Shown piece by piece: positions 1 to 10,956 of a DNA stretch of 64,000 nt. The notes under the pieces are model-generated. The model was not told the origin of the DNA and did not search any database. It saw nothing but the letters and a program-made list of their open reading frames with translations. The translations under genes and the position numbers were made by a program. The stretch comes from Litoditis marina. Lineage: Eukaryota > Nematoda > Chromadorea > Rhabditida > Rhabditidae. Position 1 is the first letter of the stretch; each line of letters opens with the position of its first letter. Location of the stretch: assembly GCA_964036275.1 (NCBI GenBank), contig OZ038435.1, positions 26,827,521-26,891,520 of the forward strand, given 5' to 3'.

Positions 1-29
1 TCCAGTCTCCTTTAAGTTTGTATTTTCAG

Positions 30-274
30 ACGAAGAAATGATGTCGATCGACGAGTATTCATCGAAAGTAAACTGGGAGCAACTAGAGTACAATGAAGAG
101 TTCGATATCAGCGGTGGTCAGTTTCAATCAAACTAAATCGGAAAGTGGTAATCTCAAAGTTTTCTCTACCTTTTTTGCATGGTTCTAAAATACTTTGCCT
201 TTTCAGGAAGTTGGGAGTTTGAGAAAATATAGTTTCCATCAGAATTTGGAGAAGGGAGGGAGAGAAAACGCGTG

Positions 275-307
<33 letters not shown>

Positions 308-2549
308 TCATGACAATTTCACCGACTACTTTGTTTTCATCACATCTCTTCAAACTTTCTCAAAAATCCTGATTTCCCCGCACCCCCATTAATTTCAGTG
401 ATGTCAATGCACGATGCGTTGCATGCCGCCTACGACCACGGCCTACCGTACCCGATGTTGAGCGTCCTCGAATACTTTTCCCTGAATCAGGACGCATTCG
501 ATTGGGGCAGACACTACCGGACAGCCGGCCACTACACACACGCAGCCATCGCGTGAGTGCACGTGCAACACTGCACTTTTGATAGTTACTGATGTACTAT
601 TTACAGTTTTGTAACGTACACAATCAGTGTTTACATAACCACAAACATATTATTGGTATTTACTTCCCTAAACGTGAGCTAATTTTTCATTGAGTACTTT
701 TGAATTCAGTAACAAACTCAGTAACGAACCGGTCAAAAGTTCGCTATCTAGAAAACATAGCCCTAACAAGCGTTGGTTCTGGCACAATAGATACATGGAG
801 CAACGTTTCATTAATCGGTGGCCACAAATTCGGTTTTGCAGATTCGCGCTCTCCTGCTGGTGTCTGTCGTTGATGTTCTTGCTATTCGTGCCTCATCACT
901 TTGGAAAGGTGAGCTGCTGTGTACGAGTGGATCTACTAGAACTTTTGAAAAATGTAGTCGCCATTTTCCCGAGCATAACAACAAGGAGCTCGGTTCATTG
1001 AGCGACGCGGGGCGAGCGGCCGTTGATTACTTGCCAACAGCTGTTCGCTCGCCAAACCCCGCCCCTTACCAAATTGATCGTACGCTGTCCACCACGGTTG
1101 GACAAAAGCTATATTACAAAACATATACAAGTTCTATCAAACTACAGAGTTAGTCTCTTTGCAGAGTTTCCTGGTGACGGGTGCATCTTCCCTCTTCTCC
1201 TGTCTCCTGTACCTGATCATGTCGCCGTGTCATCTCCAGATTGGATTTGTGGGAATTGACGGACAACGCATCCTTCTCAACATGACCTTCCAATGGGCAT
1301 TCTACCTCGTCTTCAGCGCAGGTCAGTTTACTAGGAGAACGTTAAATAGACACGTGACACGTCAGAAACTTTCACGTGAAACGTGACGAAACGCAACCAA
1401 CCTAGCATTTTACCTACACACTTTTAAATTAGAATCTTGTAACTATACGTGATGTTTGGCCGGATTTGGAGAAATGTTGTAGTTTGTCCTAGTTGGAAAC
1501 TTCAATCACATCACGTTTCTCGAAGTTGCCAGCGTCGGAGTTGAACTGAAAATCTTTTTATACTCTGTATACTATTGATTTTCTCAGATCATAGCCTAGT
1601 AATGAGCTTTTCCAGGTATTCTGGCCCTACTGTTCGGATTGTTATTGATAGTACTGCAGCATTACCGCCTGTACACCTTGTCAACATTCCTTGAGGCATC
1701 TATGGACGAGACAGTAGGTCCAAAGCAGAGACACAGACGAGCAGACAAGCCGGAGGAGATCGCCAATAATATTGACGTGAGTTGGTTGGGTTTTATTTCT
1801 ATTTCTCAGTGGTCATACCTTATAAAATTCATCAGTGTATTCCAACAAATTAGGAAAGTAATTCATGTTTGTCATTTTTCCAAAGATGTTTGTGAGAATT
1901 GTTTTGGAAGAGTTTTTTTTTCAGAACTTTTCAGATTACCAAGAAGTGCAGCAAGTTACATGTGTTGAATAGCCACATAATATATCACAAAATATTAAGT
2001 CAGAACGTATGTTTGCAACAAGTGCACGACGTTTTTGTAGGTGATGCGTCGTTGTAAACTGCCGTCGCCGGCGAGTTCCAATGGGAAGTGTGACGAGAAG
2101 AGCAGAGGATCCAGCGGGTTCCAGTCGAGAAACAGCTTCTCTCCCTCCTTACGGTATGCCGTCAGCGCACTTCTCTTGTGATGATCTTGTTTGAGATTCG
2201 TCTCTCGCACTCTAGTTTCTTATCAAGTGTAAGTCAAGTGAGCTAGTAAGATCTAGTTGTTCGGAAAGTAAGGTAGGTGCAGCGTGGGTAAAACTCGCGA
2301 AATATAATCCTCAGATAGGCTTAACCGTATAAAATTTGTTGTACACCCCTTAACTCTCATCTTATTTGAAAATTATTCTCGTGAACGGTAGATATGTAAA
2401 TTAGATTCTCAACTTTCTTGATTTCCAGAAGTCAGTCGTCGTTCGAATCTGTTCACGACGAATCCACCCTGGAGCGGTCGCCCTCCAACCTCACCCTTCC
2501 CTCCCAACGGATACGACACGTCAACATCTCGGTGGAGGAACTTCAATGA
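30..2549 (+). CDS. doxa-1: Dual oxidase maturation factor (DUOXA family), 5' partial
   Basis: DUOXA proteins are multi-pass ER membrane partners that let dual oxidase (BLI-3 in worms) mature and reach the cell surface. Exons: 30-116, 399-552, 842-908, 1165-1321, 1616-1776, 2041-2153, 2429-2549, giving 285 visible residues and TGA at 2547-2549. All joins are in phase. The first visible exon opens with two bases that finish a codon, so the start lies upstream of the window. Family signatures are YNEEF, GLPYPMLSVLEYF and WGRHYRTAGHYT, followed by hydrophobic segments (CWCLSLMFLLFV, SLFSCLLYLIM, ILALLFGLLLIVL). The last ~90 residues form a Ser/Arg-rich cytosolic tail that I cannot align to the family. 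Intron 1 holds an AG-rich microsatellite. Confidence 0.88.
266..306. repeat. AG-rich microsatellite in doxa-1 intron 1
   Basis: Imperfect GA/AG dinucleotide run inside the first visible intron of doxa-1. It explains the long Ser/Leu open frame seen on the other strand. Confidence 0.8.
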
Positions 2550-3760
2550 AATACCCCCCACGACATAGTGGTTAACCCGGACAAAGCTACTGACGACGCC
2601 AACTGGCGCCCGCGCCGGCGCCAACCGTCTCAGCGGCTTTGGCGCCAAACTGTAGAATAGAAACGGCATTTGAACATTACGAAGTTTCCTAATCGTGAAG
2701 GAATTAGTGTGTAGATGGTTTCCTTTCCCCGGTGACATATAATTTTTAGGTGTACATGATCTCTTTTTCAATTTATGAGTTTGTATTTTTGTGTTATGCT
2801 CAACAGAATTTAGCCATAATATGGCTATAGCAAGTGCTCAACAAAAACTGTTTCTCTGAAATATGTGCAAAATACAGCATTTTTCCGATCGACGGCTTTC
2901 GTTTGGCATAATATTCAATTATTGTTCCCTTTCAATTTTCAATTCAAGTTTTTTTAAATTCAAATAACTTTTGTGATTTACAACATCATTACAAACATAA
3001 ACGGGCCAGTTTACGAGATTCCTTTTTTTTTTCAAAAAAGCGACATACCCAAGCGACACGTAAAATTACTCGTAAATTAGCTCGTTAAACTTTTTCTCTT
3101 CCCGATTACCACCTAATCTGGTTTCATTCATCTCATGAGCTTCATCATGATACATTGTCGGGTTTTTAATTGTATATAATAATTGGTCTTTATAACGTTG
3201 CTCAACTGTTTTATTATGTACTAATTTTTCGCCCCTATTAGGACCCTAATAATTGACATTCATGTATTGTGATTAGGCTGAGCTTTTGAGGATCTATTTG
3301 CACGCGGTTGCGCGCGATGCGCAATTTAGGCCACGCCCCCTTCTGGTAGACCACGCACTGTCTTTCGTATGTTTTCCTGTTGTTCATAGAGTTCTCACAA
3401 ACGTTACTTTAACATTTTGATTGAATAACACTATGCGGCATTAGGCTTTGTACATCTATTTACAGCTTCAGAACCTCTGAAAATACGGTATACCACAATT
3501 GAGAACGTGTGTTTTGTGCACAACATCCTATGTTGGTTTCAAGTCTTTCAGTCTTACGTTACCATGCTTTTCACTATACATGACTTGCTTTAGTGTATAA
3601 AAACCACGTGAGGTTCTGAAGCTGTGAGAAGATTGCTACAATGCTCCATCTTATCAATAATAGATGTCCTGCGCATCTTACTACGGTATTACTGTATCTG
3701 TCCCTGTGTTTATTCAAACGGGTATGTACGCAATGAATAGTTTTTCAATATTTCTTATTC
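2550..3760. other. Intergenic, no gene seen
   Basis: This 1.2 kb lies between the stop of doxa-1 and the poly(A) signal of the convergent minus-strand membrane gene. I see no open frame with nematode codon use or splice signals, and no clear AATAAA directly after doxa-1. Confidence 0.5.
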
Positions 3761-3766
3761 TTTATT
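3761..3766 (-). terminator. Poly(A) signal AATAAA of the membrane-protein gene
   Basis: TTTATT on the plus strand reads AATAAA on the minus strand, about 40 bases past the stop codon at 3804-3806. This supports the minus-strand orientation of the gene and its 3' end. Confidence 0.7.
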
Positions 3767-3803
3767 GTACATGAGATCAACGAAAAACAACATACACATA
3801 TTT

Positions 3804-6598
3804 TTACACGAAGTGGACGACGTCCTCATCACTATACTCGTCGTGAGTTTGCAGAACTTCGAACTTGTCCAGTTTTTCTGGAAATAATAAATTTGGGTCG
3901 GTTTAATCTATTTCATTCATATGTGTACTCACAGTATGCAATATACATGTTGAATGAGCCCCCACAGAAAATTTTTTCCAATGTTATGGAACCGGAAATC
4001 TTCATGGTTTGCGAAAGTTTTACACTGTTGAAAGTAAAAAGTTTTCAATTTTTATTCCTTCCAGTTCCAACCTCGAAACAATGATGGAAATTATAAAAAC
4101 CAACTGTATCCAAAAGGAGTTCTCATTTCCCCAAAGAGAAGATTTCCTGCTGGATTTGTAGATTTTCCGAAGTATCCGGACACAAACACAAGGATGAAAT
4201 AGATCTGAACGTTGATAGGCTCTTTTTTGTTTTCCATTTAATTTGCTACTTAGTTTTCGTTCTTCGTTTTGCGCATGAGCACCTGCTAAGCAAACGGAAC
4301 TAAAGTGTCTCGGCCGTATTTCTCAAAACTGTGGCACTGTAGAAATATTTCATGGCTCATGAGGTTAGCCTACTCTCCCAGCATCACTAGAAATCTCGTA
4401 ACGTCCCGTTGTAATTGTCAGTATCAGATCAAAAGTGGTCTATCGAACGCATTTTAATCGCACAGAGGTTCTAGAAGTAAGTAGAATACTCACGTAAAGT
4501 CAGCAATCTAATGAGGAATCGGGCACTTTGTAATCTCACGCTTCTGAGTTCTGCTGTGTTTAAAATGTTTCACAGGACTGTGCAATTGACTAACAGTATA
4601 GTTTGTGGGAAATTATACTTTTTTTCAATACTAGATGCGAATTTTAGGCTTCTACGGTTCTATATATACCACAGAAAAGTTTTTTTTAGAGAAGACAATG
4701 ACTTTTCGCGTACCGTTGATGGGGCATTGAATAAATGTGCCAAATCGATGACGTCATTGAATAGTATGGCCATCGGGGCGGATCCGGACAACAACTAAAA
4801 AGTGTGTATTGGTTTATTTGTTTGTTTTCTAATTTTTTGTCTGTTTGTTTGTTTCTCCGATAAACATACGGACACGGTGGCGAACTTATGAGAAGTGGAT
4901 GAGTTGTTCCCGTGAGAAGTTCTTGCACAGCTCATGAGCTACACACGACCTCTCAATGTTGTAGCTTAGTCCTCGAGGTAAACCTCACCAAATGTTCATG
5001 AGATACTGTTCATAACGTTCTCTCTTAAATATTATGATGAATTATGACGGCACTCGATTGAAATTATGAAATAACCGATACAACGGAAGTGTTCGGAAAT
5101 CTGTTACATTGAAGTGACGATTTTACCTCAACATCACTCAACTCACCTCAAATAATGACTTATGGATCAGCAAGAGCGATATCATGAAGTTGGAAAACAT
5201 CCATGAAAGCCAGGAAAATGCGACCAGGGACGCTCCATTCTGAACATTTTAGTTTTGAAAGAGGAATTTATGGAAAACGGAAAACATTTTAGCGGCAAAC
5301 TGATGTACTTCTTGTTAAAACTAGGCGCCAAAGGCGGAATGAACACTCTGAACGAGTATGTTCCCGGAGTGACGCCACAACAAAGTAAGGAGTGACCACG
5401 TTTCAGTTGTAGTTCCATCTTGAGACGCGCTAATATTCCCGAATTTCGATTGAAAACTACGAAATCAAAGCAAGAACACAGCAATATAGAGCATTTTACA
5501 CCGTACAGGCTTTCTCTGAATAGAGTGTACTATGTATATTGTGAAAAGTCAGCGTCATGATGAAAGAGACTATACCCACCTTTCTGTAGGAGCTGAACAA
5601 TGACAGTGAGAGAAGAATTCCTATACCGGATAGCAGGCACTCTGCCACTGAAATATATCACGTTCTGAAGAGTGAAGAGTGAACGTAGGAATCATTTCAC
5701 AGAACTATTCGTATTCAAAAATTCTTTCTGACGCATAAGAAAGACCGAATTTGGGCACATTCCGACTGTCAGATCACACTGTCCTTCTCTAACACAGTTC
5801 TCACATTCTGGCGGGTTACGCGTGTCGCGAAAAGGAACGTAGCGCCCGAGAAGCAGGTTGGGATCCAGATGCCGAGATTTTCATGCGTACTTAAAGAAGG
5901 ACGATTATGTGGTCCAATCGCAACGCTTTAGTCCTTTAAACTGCAATACATTTTTCAATTGCAGTTTAAAGGAGTTGACACGGGATTGGTCCACCTAATC
6001 GTTGTGCTTCAAGCCTAGCGCGTACGTTACGCATACGCATACGCATACGCATACGTTCTTTATCTTCTTTCACGTTCTGGTTGTGATCTACTATAACTAA
6101 CCCAACCACTGGACACACTCCAACTTCTGTACTTCTGTGAGATTCGGATATGACGTGAGCGCGAAAATGATGACACGTGTACAGTAGAAGGCGGACCAGA
6201 ATAGAGAGAAGAGGGCAGAGGAATGGAAGAGTTTCTTGCGACTCGAACACTTCATTTCTGGAACGAAAACAACATTAATTATTACACAATACATTTCCGA
6301 ACCAAGAATAACGACATCTTATAAAGTAGTGATATAGTATTGGTCAATAAACTGAATGTCTCATTGAGATCTAAAACTGCACACACGTCGAAACGACGTA
6401 ACGTGACAGCAACTCTCAACATTTCTAGTACGATCCCTATGTATCAAAGCCAGCTGAGATACAAGCTTATACACTTATACTATAGGGTCACATCATACAA
6501 ATGAGGTCGGTACAGTTCTCACCAGTGAACCATGCCTGCATGCTAATGGAATTGCTTGGCTGTTTTTCAACATTTCGGAGGTTCTTGAACGTGGACAT
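3804..6598 (-). CDS. Predicted multi-pass membrane protein, unrecognised (ABCC TMD0-like features)
   Basis: Product not firmly recognised. Minus-strand exons in transcription order: 6598-6523, 6257-6107, 5889-5780, 5647-5580, 5239-5147, 4794-4714, 4204-4101, 4024-3993, 3877-3804, about 262 residues. The start is ATG at 6596-6598, two bases after a TTTTTAG acceptor (likely trans-spliced). Hydrophobic segments lie near residues 35-56, 80-98, 115-131, 138-160 and 194-205. Motifs NLGIWIPTCFSG, SSYRKNGASLVAFSW and IYFILVFVSGYFG recall the TMD0 region of ABCC/MRP transporters, but no ATP-binding core follows. The tail is acidic (THDEYSDEDVVHFV). A stronger donor for the eighth exon (GTGAGT at 3932, exon 4024-3933) would create TAA across the splice, ending the protein at about 258 residues. 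The acceptor of exon 3 sits at the edge of a MITE. Joins are in phase, but no homologue search was possible. Confidence 0.55.
5891..6012. mobile_element. TTAA-flanked palindromic MITE, copy 1 (degenerate right end)
   Basis: Starts TTAA + AGAAGGACGATTATGTGG. The central part is an inverted repeat around TTTAAACTGCAA. Two further copies lie at 21442-21565 and 24379-24502. The TTAA target duplication suggests a piggyBac-type non-autonomous element. This copy occupies the intron between exons 2 and 3 of the membrane-protein gene and abuts exon 3. Confidence 0.85.
6028..6056. repeat. ACGCAT hexamer tandem repeat
   Basis: About four and a half copies of the hexamer ACGCAT, in the same intron as MITE copy 1. 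Confidence 0.85.
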
Positions 6599-6600
6599 TT

Positions 6601-6610
6601 CTAAAAATTG
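6601..6610 (-). promoter_or_regulatory. Probable trans-splice acceptor of the membrane-protein gene
   Basis: The minus strand reads AATTTTTAG followed by AA and then ATG at 6598. An acceptor with no upstream exon, two bases before a start codon, is the usual layout of a nematode spliced-leader site. Confidence 0.5.
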
Positions 6611-6903
6611 ATTTTGCTCTCAAAGTTGACCCTTTTCCCAATTTTCAGACCCATCGACACGATGTCATAGTCCACTTGGCTCAGAAAGTTTCTACATTTA
6701 GTTTTACGTAGGATTGACTTGCAGTATATAATGTCCAAAAGTTGCCCCACAAAAAATGTAACCTTAAACTATGACATTGTGTCGGACTTAACTTGGATTT
6801 TCACTCAGAGTTTTGTTCAAGTGGAGAGTAATGAGGATTATTGGGCAAATGGTCACGGGCAGTTGCAGTGCATACTAGACGTGGGAGAATATTATATTAG
6901 AGG

Positions 6904-7025
6904 TGTATAGATAGAGGGAGAGAAAGAGAGACGAGATAGATGGGAGTAAGTGTGAGAAAGAGAGAGAGAGAGAGAAGAGAGAGTGAGAGAGAGAGAGACT
7001 GATAGAGACAGAGAGACAGAGAAAG
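6904..7025. repeat. GA-rich microsatellite
   Basis: Imperfect GA dinucleotide run interrupted by short unique words. It accounts for the Ser/Leu-only open frame on the minus strand. Confidence 0.8.
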
Positions 7026-8179
7026 ATAACAACATAACTACTCCTAGACGCTTGCTATTGCCGAAAAAGGCGAATCCATGAATATTCAACGAGACGCGAT
7101 TTGAGGAGGAAGCTCATCACGTGTTTTTTTATGTTCTTTCCATATTTCACAAATATGCATCATTTAACGTTACGCCTCACGTGTAGCAACACTACTTGTA
7201 GTTTGAGTTGTATTCAAGTTGTTTAGTTAAGACATCTTCACCATTCCCTTAAAGTTATTACGTATTGATTACTCATTTGAGAGAACGAACGGTGTCGGCA
7301 TGATGAAGCGATGACCTAATGCTAAAACAAGAAAGGAGTCAGAATACAAATTGGAAGGGAAACAACGCCAAAACGAAAACAAAGCAACTGAAAAGTTGCA
7401 AAAAGAATTTGTTGTATTTGACAGAAACGTCACCACGTTATATCACTGTGTGCCTACTTGCATATTTATCCACTAAGATAAGAATATTTATCACTTTTCT
7501 AATAACATACTTGAATCTGAGAACTTGAACTCCTGAGATTTGTTCATGAATATCTTTTCATGTAAAATATGAAAAGCGGGTAGATCTTGTTGAAGTTGTT
7601 GTCGGAAGACTTACATAATGTGGTTTCCTGCCCCGCCGCTGGCCAAAACAATCTACTTGCCCATTTTCAGAGAAAAACAATTGAAAAGTATTTAGTTTTC
7701 CATGACTTCATTAGTTTTCGCGAATAATAAGGACATAACAAGAAATAACGTTCACTGAGCATATTATTTCCTAATTTACCCAATAAGCTGTGTGAGAGTA
7801 AAGGGGGGTAAACGGACATGTGAAAGAAAGTGAAAAGCTAGAAATGTAAACACAGCAGAATAGAAACACATGATTTTTTTAAACCGCTTTCATTTCTACA
7901 ACAGTTGCGCTTTTGAATATTAGGAACATGTGAAGAAGCTTGCAAAAGTTTCGCAAAGGTTGTAAGCTGAGTGCAGAAACATTACATGAAACGTGAAATG
8001 CTAGCTGAGTGAATTTTCTATGCTACCTAAAAGCATTTTAAACACTCGACCGAAGTTCGCCGCACTGAGTTCTGGCAAATTAAGTGGATTGAATAGACTG
8101 GGAAATAAGTGGTGTTTCCCGGAAATTAGAGAACAGTGGTGGGTGTTCCTGGAAATTGGTTCAACTAACTCTCTGTGAT

Positions 8180-8258
8180 CTCTTTCTCTTTCTCTCTCTC
8201 TCTCTTTCCGCTCTTTCTCTCTCCCTCTCTTTTCGCTTATTCTCTCTCGTTCTCTCTC

Positions 8259-8345
<87 letters not shown>
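8180..8345. repeat. CT microsatellite
   Basis: CT-rich from about 8180 and pure (CT)n from about 8263 to 8345, roughly 40 units. It gives long spurious Ser-Leu open frames. Confidence 0.95.
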
Positions 8346-8348
<3 letters not shown>

Positions 8349-9176
8349 TTAAAACTCGCCATGTTATTACAACGCTCCAACAGCGTGTGTCAAGTTTTTC
8401 TTGTAATGGTTAAAACCAGGCACCGTAGAAAATTCATGCACATTTTGATCTCAACCTGATCACGTTCTGAGCACAGTTGCCAACTACCTTTGTGTTTTGG
8501 GTTTGAGGAATAGCCAAAGTTCACAAATATGCAAGTTCAACTAGATAGCTCAGTACGGAAGAGGCCGTCACGTGGAACACGTCGATGAAAAGTGTACTTT
8601 TGCCCAGATTGCACCGAGGGGAAGGAAAGAATACTGAATCTCAACATGCTACTATAATTTTTCGACGGAATTGTGAATAGACGACTGTATTCGACACAAG
8701 ACAGTTTTCCGAGCAAAAGCCTGCGAGGCCTGAGAGAATAACATACATACGATGCGTACTATGTAACCTAACGCCTAACCATAAGGATGTTATCCATGGA
8801 TAAAATCCTTAAGAAAATTTTGCAGGAAAGGATGAATAGTGGAGGAAATAAAGCTGTCTTTGGTAGCGAAGAATGGTCAACATAGATCAAACGCGTTGCC
8901 AGGCACCAAATGTTATTGAGGAAATTTTTCTAAGAAAAGCAACATGTAATTTAAAATATTGTCGGATAATCACCGGAAATGTTGTACTTAACACAACAGG
9001 AAGCAGTTTGCATTTACATGTTTTCTCAGATTCGAGATCCATCTCTGAAGTCGAGGTTGAAAATCTTAGTCATGCTCTCAAAAGGAACTGGTGACGCGAG
9101 CTTCAGTATTGTCAAAAAAATTCGAACACTCGCTGTAACACAAACCTAAAAATCACCTTCCGTTTTGATAACAACG

Positions 9177-9493
9177 TAATTAAAAGGCCAATTACACAAG
9201 CCACCGGGTTGCATGCAACCAAAATGCAACCAGGTTGCATGTGTAAAGACAGTTTGGTTGCTTTCCAAATGCAACCGGGTTGCTTTAGGTTACTTTTCAA
9301 ATGCAACCAAAAGCAACCAAATTGCACTAAAAACCGGAAAAAGTCCAAAAATTGAGTGTTTGGTTGCATTTGAATAGCAACCAAGAGCTACCCGGTTGCA
9401 TTTGGAAAGCAACCGAATTTTCTGAACACATGCAACCCGGTTGCATTTTGGTTGCATGCAACCTGGTTGCATGTGTAAACCGCCTAATTAAAA
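9177..9493. mobile_element. Long inverted-repeat element built from TGCAACC motifs
   Basis: The two arms, about 150 bases each, are imperfect reverse complements around roughly 9335. Both arms contain GCATGCAACCAAAATGCAACC, TTACACA near the outer edge and TAATTA at the ends. Within each arm GCAACC and GGTTGC words recur many times. No coding capacity is seen. Most likely a MITE-type foldback element. Confidence 0.8.
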
Positions 9494-10956
9494 TGACCTG
9501 TAACTTTTGTGTGCATACTGTAGAAGTTTCGGTAGGAATGAAAGGGACTATATTTGAATCTGCAAATCCGGATGTCAGCTGAATGTTATGTTATGCGCAG
9601 GTAACATGTCAGGCTGAGACTCATTACAAATCGGAAATAGCCATATCTGAATAGCCTCGTTATACTACAAACATGTGGTTTTCAGAGAACACTTTGCAAA
9701 ATATACTACATGTCAACAACTCGTAGACACCTACAGTATGCTAAAAGACTTTTAACAAATGTTTTCCAAGGACAAGTGAACGATGTAGAAACTACCTTGT
9801 ACTTTTCTATTTGATTAAGAACCCTTATCATTAACTTAGTTCAAAATCATCTACACTAAAGTAAGTGAGTTCACTGGAGAAATTCTCAGAAAGTTAGGCT
9901 GATTACTGGAAGGTGTTATACTTCGTTAAACAAAATATAACTTGAGCAAAAAACATCATAATTTCAAAAACATTTACAGTCTGCTCTAAAGGGGTGGTGC
10001 AAACTCACTCTCCGAACCACATGAACTCCACTCTACTACGGTACCCCAACTTACTGGTAAACGTTTGAAAAACACCTTATATGGAACAAGTGGCAGCTTG
10101 TAAATGACTGAAAACTGTTTTCAAAAACAACAACTTGCAAAATAGCCAGAATCTATCCAGAGGAGATGAGTTGCAGGTGGAGCTTTGCGAGTGAGTTTGT
10201 CGGCAATCAATCAGCTCTTTTAATCTCCCTCTCTCTCTCATTCTGAATAGGGGGGATTTGTTCCCATACTAGGGCAATATAAATGACTTCTAGTCACACT
10301 ATCCTTCCCCAAGTACTCGTCCCAAAACAAACAATCGCCAGTACATGTTTATAAACTTTGGCGTACTGACTTTTCATCTAAAACAACAGCTAATTATGTC
10401 ACTGTACATAACCCCTAGAATATTACTCAAATCAGGATTCCAAATAATATTAAATTTTATACAAATCATTGATTTTTGTATATAAAGCTCAGGTACAGTG
10501 ATAAATAAAACATTTCCTATGTCACTTATAATAAAGAAATGGCTTTGCCAGGCAACGGATAAAAACGGCACTTTTTGTAAATGGCAAGTAGGTAGGATAC
10601 ATGCAATAATGATATACATAAATAACAGCCAGCTGGATAATTACCTAAAAAATACCTACCCATAAAACTCTCACTAGAAGTGTATCACTGTCATGTTTAA
10701 ATGCAATCAAATGTAAGAAAACATTAAAAAACTCGAGCTAAAAACACTCTTAATACTGAAACCTGATTATGATTGGCATAAACTTGCCGTTTAATGCTAA
10801 ATACAACCTATACATACCGGTTAACTGTACGCCAATCGAATTGACCTTTTCACAGATCTAAAAAGTCAGAATATAGCGAAATAAGTTAATTCGACCAGCA
10901 AACAAAATCAACCTTCTCAGCTCTCCTATAATCTAGTACAACTGATCTAAAGCTCT
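9494..10956. other. Intergenic, no gene seen
   Basis: AT-rich sequence downstream of the transporter gene. I find no coding exons and no confident poly(A) signal close to the stop at 10957. Confidence 0.45.

Larger units (their letters stand above)
6611..9176. other. Intergenic, microsatellite-rich, no gene seen
   Basis: No supported coding exons. Contains a GA-rich tract at 6904-7025 and a CT-rich tract at 8180-8345. The short open frames I see lack splice partners and recognisable protein sequence. Confidence 0.45.

Noticed and set aside
3780..4201. Plus-strand three-exon reading (MRSTKNN ... PDTNTRMK)
   Set aside because: It overlaps the minus-strand membrane gene, whose exons link over 2.8 kb in phase with hydrophobic segments and a poly(A) signal. 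The plus reading has neither extension nor signal.
4511..4798. Plus-strand open frame ending SLNSMAIGADPDNN
   Set aside because: Antisense of the exon LLSGSAPMAILFND, which has proper minus-strand splice sites and phase.
5320..5393. Plus-strand frame YFLLKLGAKGGMNTLNEYV
   Set aside because: Looks protein-like, but no in-phase splice partners on the plus strand. It lies in an intron of the minus-strand gene.
5720..5890. Cys-rich reading (HLDPNLLLGRYV ... CENCVREGQC) over exon 3 of the membrane gene
   Set aside because: Needs an acceptor that does not exist after an in-frame TGA. The alternative frame (THENLGIWIPTC) joins both neighbours in phase.
6892..7089. Ser/Leu-rich minus-strand open frame
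   Set aside because: Translation of the GA-rich tract.
8156..8459. Two overlapping Ser/Leu-rich open frames
   Set aside because: They are translations of the CT microsatellite and contain no other protein signal.
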